Of a stretch of 64,000 bases of DNA, positions 49,752 to 58,152 are shown one piece after another. The notes below the pieces were generated by a model. That model was given only the letters and a program-made list of their open reading frames with translations, searched no databases and had not been told where the DNA came from. This DNA comes from Butyrivibrio sp. XPD2002 (GTDB lineage Bacteria; Bacillota; Clostridia; Lachnospirales; Lachnospiraceae). How positions within the stretch are numbered: the stretch's first letter is position 1; each line of letters starts with the position of its first letter. The stretch lies in the NCBI RefSeq assembly GCF_000423945.1, contig NZ_KE384115.1, positions 124,001-188,000 on the forward strand, written 5' to 3'. The position numbers and the translations under genes were made by a program.

Positions 49752-51746
49752 ATGAAGAACTACGAGAAATATCAGAGACAATATTTCATGCCACCGCAGG
49801 TAACCTTCGATTGGGTGAAAAAAGATTACCTTGATAAGCCACCGATCTGGTGCAGTGTTGATCTTCGAGACGGAAACCAGGCGCTTATTGAGCCTATGAG
49901 CCTTGATGAAAAGCTCGAGTTTTTCACAATGCTTGTAAAGCTGGGATTCAAGGAAATCGAGATTGGTTTCCCTGCTGCATCTGAGACAGAGTTTGAATTC
50001 GCAAGAGCTCTTATCGAGAAAAACATGATTCCTGACGACGTTACCGTTCAGGTTCTGACACAGGCGAGAGAGCATATCATAAAGAGAACCTTCGAGGCTG
50101 TAAAGGGTGCGCCCAGAGCAATCATTCACCTTTACAATTCCACATCAGTTGCTCAGCGTGAGCAGGTTTTCAAAAAGAACAAAGAGGATGTTAAGCAGAT
50201 CGCTATCGATGGCGCTAAGCTTCTTGATAAGCTCGCAAAGGAGACAAGCGGCAACTTCTCATTTGAGTATTCACCGGAGAGCTTCCCCGGAACAGAGGTG
50301 GACTATGCTGTAGAAGTCTGCAATGCAGTTCTTGACGTATGGAAGCCCACGAAGGAAAATAAGGCTATCATCAACATTCCTACAACTGTAGAGATTGCAA
50401 TGCCTCACGTATTTGCAACTCAGGTTGAATATATTCACAAGAATCTTAAGTACCGTGATGCAGTTACACTTTCACTTCATCCGCACAATGACAGAGGCTC
50501 AGGAATAAGTGATGCAGAGCTTGGCTGCCTTGCAGGTGCAGACAGAATAGAGGGTACACTTTTCGGAAACGGTGAGAGAACAGGTAACGTGGACATCGTG
50601 ACACTGGCTCTTAACATGTATTCCCACGGTATTGATCCCGAGCTTGATTTCTCCAATATAAATGAGATCGGAGAGACCTACGAGCGTCTTACAAGAATGC
50701 GCATTTTCGAGCGTCAGCCCTATGCAGGACAGCTTGTGTTCACTGCATTTTCAGGCTCACACCAGGATGCTATCAGCAAGGGCTTCTCATGGCACGATGC
50801 AGGAAAAGATCAGGGCATCTGGTCCGTTCCCTATCTTCCCATTGATCCCAAGGATCTTGGAAGAGAGTACGACGGCGACGTTATCAGAATCAATTCCCAG
50901 TCCGGAAAGGGTGGCGTAAGCTACATCTTGAAGACAAACTATGGCATGATGGTTCCGAGAGAGATGCAGACAGATATCAGCTACACTATCAAGGACGTAT
51001 CAGATAGAGAACATGCTGAGCTTGCACCCGGAAGAATCTACCAGATATTCGAGGATAAATATGTACACAACGATTCCGTATTCCGAGTCATGGATTGCCA
51101 TTTCAAGCAGGTGAACGGAATCCTCGCAGAGGTTACTATTGCTCACGCAGGAAAAGAGCACATTGTAGAGGCTAACGGAAACGGACGTCTTGATGCTGTA
51201 AGTAACGCCTTCAAGCAGTACTTCAACGTAAGCTACGAGCTCTCAGTATACGAGGAGCACGCTCTTAGCCGCGGATCATCATCAAAGGCTGTTACCTATG
51301 TAGGAATCACCTGTGGCGGTAAGAAGTTCTGGGGCGTTGGTATCGATGAGGATATCATCAGATCCTCAATCAATGCGCTTACAATCGCAGTTAACCAGCT
51401 TGACGAGGTAAAGGCAAGCACAGATGCCAAGGACGAGAGAATCAGTGCTATCCTCAATTATATTCAGGAGAACTACCTGTCTGTAACTCTGGATGATCTC
51501 TCCAAGGAATTCTATCTTTCCAAGCCGTATCTTTCCAAGTACATCAAGGAAAAATCCGGCATGACCTTCGGTGAGAACGTTAAGAAAATCCGCCTTAAAA
51601 AGGCAAGCATTCTGTTAAAGAACGGTAACATGAAGGTTGAGAGAGTTGCTGAAGCTGCGGGCTATCAGAACGTTGAACACTTCAACAGACTTTTCAAAAA
51701 GAAGTATGGTATGACTCCTGTTCAGTACAGAAGCAACAGCAGATAA
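49752..51746 (+). CDS. leuA: 2-isopropylmalate synthase fused to C-terminal AraC-type HTH domain
   Basis: ATG 49752 follows GGAGGAG by 6 nt. Of 664 residues, about 25-330 are the HMG-CoA-lyase-like barrel: [12 protein letters not shown] (D-x-R-D-G-N-Q), [32 protein letters not shown] and [10 protein letters not shown] (metal and acetyl-CoA sites). About 420-545 resemble the LeuA regulatory domain. It condenses acetyl-CoA with 2-oxoisovalerate, the first step of leucine synthesis. Residues about 565-660 are an AraC-type double [43 protein letters not shown] and [29 protein letters not shown]. Such a fusion suggests an enzyme that also binds DNA. No T-box or leader peptide is visible upstream, and no leuBCD follows. 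Confidence 0.92.
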   Translation: MKNYEKYQRQYFMPPQVTFDWVKKDYLDKPPIWCSVDLRDGNQALIEPMSLDEKLEFFTMLVKLGFKEIEIGFPAASETEFEFARALIEKNMIPDDVTVQVLTQAREHIIKRTFEAVKGAPRAIIHLYNSTSVAQREQVFKKNKEDVKQIAIDGAKLLDKLAKETSGNFSFEYSPESFPGTEVDYAVEVCNAVLDVWKPTKENKAIINIPTTVEIAMPHVFATQVEYIHKNLKYRDAVTLSLHPHNDRGSGISDAELGCLAGADRIEGTLFGNGERTGNVDIVTLALNMYSHGIDPELDFSNINEIGETYERLTRMRIFERQPYAGQLVFTAFSGSHQDAISKGFSWHDAGKDQGIWSVPYLPIDPKDLGREYDGDVIRINSQSGKGGVSYILKTNYGMMVPREMQTDISYTIKDVSDREHAELAPGRIYQIFEDKYVHNDSVFRVMDCHFKQVNGILAEVTIAHAGKEHIVEANGNGRLDAVSNAFKQYFNVSYELSVYEEHALSRGSSSKAVTYVGITCGGKKFWGVGIDEDIIRSSINALTIAVNQLDEVKASTDAKDERISAILNYIQENYLSVTLDDLSKEFYLSKPYLSKYIKEKSGMTFGENVKKIRLKKASILLKNGNMKVERVAEAAGYQNVEHFNRLFKKKYGMTPVQYRSNSR

Positions 51747-51768
51747 AAGATTTTATTGCGCTAAAGTG

Positions 51769-51797
51769 TTTAAAACGCTTTGAAATAGTGTTATAAT
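51769..51797 (+). promoter_or_regulatory. Promoter of the SCP2/histone-tail gene
   Basis: TTTAAA (51769-51774), 17 bp, TATAAT (51792-51797). ATTGCGCTAAAGTG (51755-51768) just upstream repeats the sequence at 16921-16934 in the alanine symporter promoter. Confidence 0.55.
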
Positions 51798-51846
51798 AAG
51801 TAAGGTTTTTTGGGTTTTAAATATTTTTTATGAAGTGGAGGAAAAA

Positions 51847-52290
51847 ATGACTTACGAAGAAGTAGTAGCAAAGGTAAAAGAATCACTTAAGGATGCTGAC
51901 GTCAGCAACGTTCAGGAGCACGCAGCTTACCAGTTCAATATAACCGGCGAGGGCGAAGGCGCTTTCTATGTTGAAATCGTAGACGGCAAATTAAACGTAG
52001 AGCCTTACGAGTACTTCGACCGCGACATTCTTGTTTACACATCAGCAGCTGATCTTTTCGACATTCTGGATGGCAAGACCGATTTCGTTAATGCTAACCT
52101 CGCTGGCAAGATCAGTGCAGAAGGTGACCTCAGAAAAGCCGAGCTCTTAAAGGGAGTTGGCAAGAAGACAGAAGCTAAGGAAGCTCCTGCTAAGAAGGCA
52201 CCTGCCAAGAAGGCGACAGCAGCTAAAAAGCCTGCAGCAAAGAAGACTGCTGCTAAGAAGGCTCCGGCTAAGAAAGCTTCTAAGAAATAA
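51847..52290 (+). CDS. SCP2-like domain with histone-H1-like Ala/Lys/Pro tail
   Basis: ATG 51847 has GTGGAGG 6 nt upstream (a GTG at 51835 would contain this site). The 147-residue protein has residues 1-105 resembling a sterol-carrier-protein-2 fold: YQFNITGEGEGAFYVEIVDGKLNVEP, then a strand/helix DILVYTSAADLFDILDGKTDFVNANLAGKISAEGDLRKAELLKG, which is the family's ligand-tunnel end. Residues 106-147 are a low-complexity tail of A-P-A-K-K and A-A-K-K repeats as in bacterial histone-H1-like proteins, likely to bind nucleic acid or acidic surfaces. A strong promoter and terminator make it a single-gene unit. The combination is unusual; function unknown. Confidence 0.8.
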   Translation: MTYEEVVAKVKESLKDADVSNVQEHAAYQFNITGEGEGAFYVEIVDGKLNVEPYEYFDRDILVYTSAADLFDILDGKTDFVNANLAGKISAEGDLRKAELLKGVGKKTEAKEAPAKKAPAKKATAAKKPAAKKTAAKKAPAKKASKK

Positions 52291-52327
52291 TAGCTGGTTA
52301 AAAAACTAGATGATCAAACGAACTAAT

Positions 52328-52360
52328 GGCTGCTGCAATTTCTGATTGTAGCAGCCATTT
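52328..52360 (+). terminator. Rho-independent terminator
   Basis: GGCTGCTGCAAT (52328-52339) pairs with ATTGTAGCAGCC (52345-52356), then ATTTATG. A CAGGATATCCTG palindrome (52380-52391) follows, 34 bp before the next start. Confidence 0.8.
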
Positions 52361-52424
52361 ATGCGCATAGCGCACCGGGCAGGATATCCTGTTCGATTTA
52401 TACAATTTAAAATGAGGTAATCAA

Positions 52425-53828
52425 ATGGCAACAAACAAAGAAGTAGATGTACTGATAATCGGAGCAGGCCCTGGTGGTATTTTCTGCGCTTATGAACTCG
52501 CAGAGAAGAGACCTGACCTGAAGGTAATGATTATTGAAAAGGGCAGATCAATTGAAAAGAGACAGTGCCCCAAGAGAACAACCGGAAGATGCATGGGCTG
52601 CAAGCCCTGTTCAATCACAACAGGCTTTGCAGGCGCAGGCGCATTTTCAGATGGTAAGCTTTCTCTTTCACCGGATGTAGGAGGAACACTTCCTGATATC
52701 CTGGGCTATGATGAGGCAACTGCACTTATCAAGGAGTCTGATGACATATATCTGAAATTCGGTGCGGACACCAGTGTATATGGTGTTGACAAGGCTGAGG
52801 AGATCCGCGAGATCAGAAGGAAGGCTATCAATGCCAACCTTAAGCTCGTTGAGTGTCCCATCAGACATCTTGGTACCGAGGAAGGCTACAAGATTTATAA
52901 AAAGCTTCAGGAGCACCTTGAATCCAAGGGCGTTGAGCTTATGTTCAATACAATGGTTGAAGAGGTCATCGTCGAGGATGGCGTCTGCAAGGGCGTTAAG
53001 ATCCATGACGGCAGCGTGATAACAGCGAAGGAGATCGTATCTGCTGTTGGACGTGAGGGAGCTGACTGGTTCCATTCACAGTGTGACAAGATCGGAATAG
53101 AGACCAAGCCAGGCACAGTTGACGTCGGTGTTCGTGTGGAAGTAAGAGATGAGGTTATGCAGTTCCTCAATGAGAACCTGTATGAGGCTAAGCTTATTTT
53201 CCATACACCTACCTTCGATGATAAGGTTCGTACCTTCTGTACCAATCCTTCAGGAGAGGTCGCTACAGAATATTACGAGGGCGGACTTGCAGTAGTTAAC
53301 GGTCACGCTTATAAGAGTAAGGAGTACAAGACCAATAACACTAACTTTGCACTTCTTGTGTCCAAGAACTTTACAAAGCCCTTCAAGACACCTATTGAAT
53401 ATGGTAGGAAAATTGCAGAGCTTGCAAACATGCTCTGTGACGGCAAAATCCTTGTTCAGACCTACGGTGACTTTAGAAGAGGCCGCAGAACAACTGATGA
53501 GAGACTTGCAAGAAACAACCTCATCCCTACACTTAAGGATGCGGTTCCCGGAGATCTTTCCCTTGTATTCCCTCACAGAATAATGGTGGATCTCGATGAG
53601 ATGATACAGGCTCTTGATAAGGTTACACCCGGTATCGCTTCTGAGGAGACACTCCTTTACGGTGTTGAGGTTAAGTTCTACTCCAACAAGGTAATCGTTA
53701 ATAAGGATTTCGAGACCAGCGTTAAGCATCTTCGTGCTATCGGAGACGGCGCAGGTATCACAAGAGGACTTCAGCAGGCCAGCGCAAACGGTCTTAAAGT
53801 TGCAAGAAGTATTCTCGCTACTTTATAA
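52425..53828 (+). CDS. FAD-dependent dehydrogenase (COG2509-like)
   Basis: This 467-residue flavoprotein has the dinucleotide fold VDVLIIGAGPGGIFCAYELAEKRPDLKVMIIEKG at the N-terminus. A cysteine-rich patch follows (C-P...C-M-G-C-K-P-C), then GFAGAGAFSDGKLSLSPDVGG, typical of the uncharacterised COG2509 FAD dehydrogenases. A second FAD-contact motif lies at the end (HLRAIGDGAGITRGLQQASANGLKVA). The substrate is unknown. GAGG lies 8 nt before ATG 52425. It is a single gene ended by the hairpin at 53850. The palindrome CAGGATATCCTG upstream may be an operator. Confidence 0.85.
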   Translation: MATNKEVDVLIIGAGPGGIFCAYELAEKRPDLKVMIIEKGRSIEKRQCPKRTTGRCMGCKPCSITTGFAGAGAFSDGKLSLSPDVGGTLPDILGYDEATALIKESDDIYLKFGADTSVYGVDKAEEIREIRRKAINANLKLVECPIRHLGTEEGYKIYKKLQEHLESKGVELMFNTMVEEVIVEDGVCKGVKIHDGSVITAKEIVSAVGREGADWFHSQCDKIGIETKPGTVDVGVRVEVRDEVMQFLNENLYEAKLIFHTPTFDDKVRTFCTNPSGEVATEYYEGGLAVVNGHAYKSKEYKTNNTNFALLVSKNFTKPFKTPIEYGRKIAELANMLCDGKILVQTYGDFRRGRRTTDERLARNNLIPTLKDAVPGDLSLVFPHRIMVDLDEMIQALDKVTPGIASEETLLYGVEVKFYSNKVIVNKDFETSVKHLRAIGDGAGITRGLQQASANGLKVARSILATL

Positions 53829-53849
53829 TAAAATAATTAAAACCCAAAA

Positions 53850-53890
53850 AAGTCGATCCTATAGGCGTATGCTTATAGGATTGACTTCTT
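53850..53890 (+). terminator. Hairpin terminator
   Basis: AAGTCGATCCTATA (53850-53863) pairs with TATAGGATTGACTT (53874-53887), one G-T wobble. Only CTTG follows, so the T-run is weak. Confidence 0.6.
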
Positions 53891-53923
53891 GTGTGTATAA
53901 AACAAAGAATGTGGACTAATAGA

Positions 53924-55015
53924 ATGGTGACAGTTTTTTTTACTGAAAAAAGAATACGGAAAATGGCTAAGACCATAGCTGCACTTATGCTTTCTGCTTC
54001 AATGGCTTTTTCACTGACCGGATGTGCCAATCTTGAAAATACCAAGATTGTGCTTATTACAGGCTTTACTGAGAACGAGCTTTTCAGAATAGAGGATAAG
54101 TCCTGCTCTGAGTCTGAGTTTATGGTATACCTTGTGAATACTCAGAATTCCTATGAGGCAGGCTTTGGAGACGGAATCTGGAACGTAAACATCGGCGATG
54201 AGAACATGGAGAGCTATGTTAAGGATAAATGCCTCTCCACGATAGCCCAGGTCAAGGCTATGAATCTTCTGGCTGCCGAGTCCGGAATAGAACTTACGGA
54301 GCCTGAGATTTCAAACGCTCATGCTGCAGCCTCCGATTATTATTCATCACTTACGGATGAAGATAAGAAGGCTATGAAGGGCATAAATGAAGAGACTCTC
54401 CAGGAGATGTATGTTGAGTATGCAACAGCTGATAAGCTCTATGACTACATTATTAGAGATATCAATCCTGAGATAAGCGACGATGAAGCCAGAACCATAA
54501 CCGTTGAGCAGATAGTTCTTAACGCATGGGAGCTGGATTCCAAGGGCGACAGAGTTGCACTTGAGGGTGCCCAGAGAGAGGCTGTAAGAAGTAAGGCACA
54601 GCAGATTCTGAATCAGCTTAATGAAGGTACGGATTTCAGCGTTTTGATGGAGCAGTACAATGAAGCTGAAGAGGGAACTGTTTCCGTAGGTAAGGGTGAT
54701 GTAGCACCTGAGATAGAAACTGCAGCCTTCAACCTCGATAACGGTGAAGTCAGCAGTATAATTGAAACAGGCGACACTTATGTTATACTTAAATGTATAA
54801 GTACCTTCAACAGAGAAGAGACTGAAGCCAATAAGATCAGAATAGTTGAAGAGAAAAAGCGTGAAGTTTTCGGCGAGCAGTATGATGAGTTCGCTGCAAA
54901 GCTTTCAAGGGTTCTTAATGAGGATTTATATAAGAAGATCCACATCTCAGAGACAGTAGATGGAACATCAGTGAACTTTTTTGATGTTTACAGGAACCAC
55001 TTCGGTGAAAAATAA
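53924..55015 (+). CDS. PrsA-like peptidyl-prolyl isomerase lipoprotein
   Basis: This exported foldase has a signal sequence ALMLSASMAFSLTGC with a lipobox (L-T-G-C), so it is lipid-anchored on the outer face. The middle is a SurA/PrsA-type helical chaperone domain; residues from about 190 are a parvulin (PPIC) domain: VEQIVLNAWE, AQQILNQLNEGTDFSVLMEQYNE, VAPEIETAAFNLDNGEVSSIIETGDTYVILKCIS. It would assist folding of secreted proteins. The start is uncertain: ATG 53924 gives a basic n-region (TEKRIRK), ATG 53963 a shorter signal, and neither has a strong ribosome binding site. The next gene also encodes a secreted protein. Confidence 0.82.
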   Translation: MVTVFFTEKRIRKMAKTIAALMLSASMAFSLTGCANLENTKIVLITGFTENELFRIEDKSCSESEFMVYLVNTQNSYEAGFGDGIWNVNIGDENMESYVKDKCLSTIAQVKAMNLLAAESGIELTEPEISNAHAAASDYYSSLTDEDKKAMKGINEETLQEMYVEYATADKLYDYIIRDINPEISDDEARTITVEQIVLNAWELDSKGDRVALEGAQREAVRSKAQQILNQLNEGTDFSVLMEQYNEAEEGTVSVGKGDVAPEIETAAFNLDNGEVSSIIETGDTYVILKCISTFNREETEANKIRIVEEKKREVFGEQYDEFAAKLSRVLNEDLYKKIHISETVDGTSVNFFDVYRNHFGEK

Positions 55016-55072
55016 AATAAAGAAAAGTAATCAATACAATGTAGAAACGCGTAACTTATGGAGGGATTTTTT

Positions 55073-56104
55073 ATGAGGATTTTGGGAAAAGCACTTACAT
55101 TGTTTATGGCTGCTGCAGTAGCAGTTCCTTCCTTAACTTTAACAGCACCTATGGCTGTTAAGGCTGAGAATGTATATAAGCCTGAGGACTTTGGGGCTGT
55201 CGTTAATGATGGAAAGGACGACAGACAGGCTATCAAGGACGCTGCTGATGCTGCAGGTAAGGCCGGTGGCGGAACCGTAGAGTTTAGCTCCGGTCAGTAT
55301 GATATAGATATTCTCGATTTTGGTGGGACAGGTATTGGTGTTTATGTAGATCAGCCAAATGTTACCTTTAAGCTCACCGGATCGACTGTTTTGAATGTCC
55401 TTCCGACATCCCACGGCGAGTTCTGCGCCATTCATGTTAAAGGGAATAATTTCAAGATATTCGGCGGCAAAATTGTCGGTGACAAATCAGATCATAAGGG
55501 ATCATCAGATGCAGACGGGCACGGAATAGGTGTCATTGACTGTAGCAATGTAGAAATACATGATATGACAATTGAGAATAACTGGGGCGATGGAATATAT
55601 CTCGGCTCAGCTACTGATGATGGCTCCAATCCCGGATGCAGTCATGTCACCATTACAAACTGTAATGTGAAAAACAACAGAAGAAATAACATTGCGATAG
55701 TGGATGCTGACCATGTTGTAATCGATGACTGCAAGATAAGTGGTGCCAGCGGTGCTTCACCCTGCTGTGGAATACTTATCGAGCCTAATACTGATGAGGG
55801 CAATATTCCGAAAAAGGCTGTCTGCTCATCTATTCAGATAAAGAACACAACCATTAAATCCAGGAAAAAGCATCAGAAAAACGGAAAGTATTTTGCACTT
55901 AACATACTCAATCCCTACTATCAGAAAAACAACAAGGTGGCCGCGAAAAATGTAAAGATAACAAACTGCAAAATTACAGGGGATTGTGGTAATTATTCCG
56001 GAAAAAAGGTTATAATTAAGAATACTAAGATTAAAGGAACATTTTACGACCACAAAAAGACTAACGTAAAGAAATGCACTATTAAAAACCATTACAGATT
56101 CTGA
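55073..56104 (+). CDS. Secreted right-handed beta-helix protein (pectate-lyase-3 type)
   Basis: ATG 55073 follows GGAGGG by 7 nt. The 343-residue protein has a signal peptide (ILGKALTLFMAAAVAVPSLT, cut near VKA). Its first mature part, YKPEDFGAVVNDGKDDRQAIKDAADAAGKAGGGTVEFSSGQY, is the classic start of pectate-lyase-3/GH28-like beta helices. It continues with beta-helix coils (VEIHDMTIENNWGDGIYL...VTITNCNVKNNRRNNIAIVDADHVVIDDCKISG). The last 80 residues are very Lys-rich. It probably cleaves or binds a plant or wall polysaccharide; catalytic residues are not certain. It lies 57 nt after the foldase gene. Confidence 0.8.
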   Translation: MRILGKALTLFMAAAVAVPSLTLTAPMAVKAENVYKPEDFGAVVNDGKDDRQAIKDAADAAGKAGGGTVEFSSGQYDIDILDFGGTGIGVYVDQPNVTFKLTGSTVLNVLPTSHGEFCAIHVKGNNFKIFGGKIVGDKSDHKGSSDADGHGIGVIDCSNVEIHDMTIENNWGDGIYLGSATDDGSNPGCSHVTITNCNVKNNRRNNIAIVDADHVVIDDCKISGASGASPCCGILIEPNTDEGNIPKKAVCSSIQIKNTTIKSRKKHQKNGKYFALNILNPYYQKNNKVAAKNVKITNCKITGDCGNYSGKKVIIKNTKIKGTFYDHKKTNVKKCTIKNHYRF

Positions 56105-56124
56105 TCGTAATTTTGGAGTGAAAC

Positions 56125-57969
56125 ATGATTAATGGCAAAAAACTGGTAGCTTTATGCACATACCGAATTTACGAGTCACAGGTTTTTGGCTTTGTTACTG
56201 AGCTTAACAGGCTTCTTCAGGCCAATGACTGTTATCTTTTTATATACACCCTTAATTCCGAGATTGGTAATAGCGGAGATGAATCCGACGAGACTGCAGT
56301 TTTTGATCTTGTTCCTTATGATAAGGTTGATGCCGTTGTGATCATGGACGAGAAAATCAAGAGTCGTGAGGTTGTTCAGAAAATTTTGGATAAGGCGGCT
56401 TCACATGATGTTCCGGCTATCGTAATTGATGGTGAATATGAGAATGCATCCCTTGTCAGATTCAATTATGCCAAGGGATTTGAAGCTGTGGTTCGTCATG
56501 TAATAGAGTTCCATAAGGTTAAGAGACCTCATTTTATGGCAGGAAAAAGGAACAGTCCTTTTTCAAACGAGCGAATCGAGGTATTTAAAAAGGTCATAGA
56601 AGAAAACGGCTTCACCTTTGATGACAGCATGGTCAGCTATGGGGATTTCTGGGCAACACCCTCAAGAAAAGCAACCCTTGAGCTTCTGCAAAGACCGCTT
56701 CTTCCTGATGCGATCATATGCGCTAATGACATTATGGCCATAAATGTCTGCGATGTTCTACAGATAAAGGGAATCAGAGTTCCGGATGAAGTTATCGTTA
56801 CCGGCTTTGACGGAGTTGAGGAAGCATTCTGGTCAAAGCCCGGAATCACGACAGCTAAGTGTGACAGCATTGAGCTTGCAGTGACCATAATGGACGTGCT
56901 TCTATCTGTGTTCAAGGGACAGAGAAACATTGATAAGTGGATTGATCCCAGCTTTATAGAAAATGATTCCTGCGGATGCCATCACAGTGAGCTTGATCTT
57001 TTGGAGGCTGTAAGCGGCCTTAACAACAGATTTTATCATCATCAGGATGACATACATGTTATGCAGGCTATCACTGCCAAGATACTTACAGGTAAGAGCT
57101 CGGAGGAGAGCATTAAATATATCAGGAATCCTCTGACTGCATATATGTGCATTGTGATTGAGAAGTCCTGTCTTGACCTTGAAAATAACTTCATTTTTGA
57201 GAATATCGAAAAGGGTGAAAAGGTAGTCATTTACGACTGGTATTCCGGAGAGGACACAGTAACTGATTTTAATACTGATGAGATTATTCCACACTTAAAT
57301 GATGTATTGGATAAGGGTTATCCTCTTATTTTCAATTGCCTTGAGTATATGGGTAAAGCTCCCGGATTTATATGCTATTCGTACCCGAGAGCTGAATTCG
57401 TTGATTACTCACTGATGCCGAGCCTTACCTACTATTTGGGAATGGCCTTTGGCGGATACGTTATTAATAAGTACCAGAAGTATCTTCGCGATAAGCTTCA
57501 GAGAACCTATCAATATGATGCTCTGACGGGACTATACAACAGACTGGCTTTCCTTGAAAAGTTCGAGGAGGTTCACAGCAATCCTGAGAATCTCGGTAAG
57601 AAGGTCACTCTTGTTATGCTGGATTTAAATGGCCTTAAGCAGATTAACGACAGCTTTGGACATCTTGCAGGTGACAATGCTATTGCAACCATCGCAAGAA
57701 TATTGAAAGAGGAATGTCCGGAGGATGCTCTCTGTGTAAGAGTTGGAGGAGATGAGATGCTTGCACTTATTCTGGGAGAATGTGACTGGGATTCCATGGA
57801 GGCAGCTATGATTGGAAAGATGGAAGAGGCTACGAAAAAGCTTGGCTACACGGTTTCAGCAAGTATGGGTATAGCTACAACAGTCATGGATGATGACATC
57901 AACCTCGACAGGATCATTGCATTGGCTGATGAAGAGATGTACAAGATGAAGCGAAATAAATGGAAATAA
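56125..57969 (+). CDS. LacI-like ligand-binding domain fused to GGDEF (GGDEM) domain
   Basis: This 614-residue protein has no TM segment. Residues 1-290 form a periplasmic-binding-protein-like fold of the LacI/GalR type: YRIYESQVFGFVTELNRLLQ, PAIVIDGEYEN, RPHFMAGKRNSPFSNERIEVFK, PDAIICANDIMAINVCDVLQIKGIRVPDEVIVTGFDGVEE; no HTH precedes it. About 300-440 is a linking domain. Residues 445-614 are a GGDEF domain: YDALTGLYNRLAF, VMLDLNGLKQINDSFGHLAGDNAI and RVGGDEMLALI. The active-site motif reads G-G-D-E-M instead of G-G-D/E-E-F, so cyclase activity is uncertain. A cytoplasmic ligand sensor linked to cyclic-di-GMP is inferred. A CIRCE element follows. Confidence 0.85.
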   Translation: MINGKKLVALCTYRIYESQVFGFVTELNRLLQANDCYLFIYTLNSEIGNSGDESDETAVFDLVPYDKVDAVVIMDEKIKSREVVQKILDKAASHDVPAIVIDGEYENASLVRFNYAKGFEAVVRHVIEFHKVKRPHFMAGKRNSPFSNERIEVFKKVIEENGFTFDDSMVSYGDFWATPSRKATLELLQRPLLPDAIICANDIMAINVCDVLQIKGIRVPDEVIVTGFDGVEEAFWSKPGITTAKCDSIELAVTIMDVLLSVFKGQRNIDKWIDPSFIENDSCGCHHSELDLLEAVSGLNNRFYHHQDDIHVMQAITAKILTGKSSEESIKYIRNPLTAYMCIVIEKSCLDLENNFIFENIEKGEKVVIYDWYSGEDTVTDFNTDEIIPHLNDVLDKGYPLIFNCLEYMGKAPGFICYSYPRAEFVDYSLMPSLTYYLGMAFGGYVINKYQKYLRDKLQRTYQYDALTGLYNRLAFLEKFEEVHSNPENLGKKVTLVMLDLNGLKQINDSFGHLAGDNAIATIARILKEECPEDALCVRVGGDEMLALILGECDWDSMEAAMIGKMEEATKKLGYTVSASMGIATTVMDDDINLDRIIALADEEMYKMKRNKWK

Positions 57970-57983
57970 GAAAATAATCATTG

Positions 57984-58010
57984 TTAGCACTCATTTATAA
58001 TGAGTGCTAA
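57984..58010 (+). promoter_or_regulatory. CIRCE operator (HrcA binding site)
   Basis: TTAGCACTC, 9 bp (ATTTATAAT), GAGTGCTAA: an exact CIRCE inverted repeat, followed by TTTTTTG. It lies 143 bp upstream of htpG and 15 bp after the GGDEF gene, whose transcript it may also terminate. HrcA should repress htpG here. Confidence 0.92.
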
Positions 58011-58152
58011 TTTTTTGTTGACTTTTGCCTTCAGCAGTTTTAAACTCATATTTGTGGGTATTCTATGTTTAGTAGAACAGAACCACCAGGTTAAATAATT
58101 ACGCGGTTGAGATATTTTTATGTAAATCCGCGATAGTAATGGAGGCAATACA

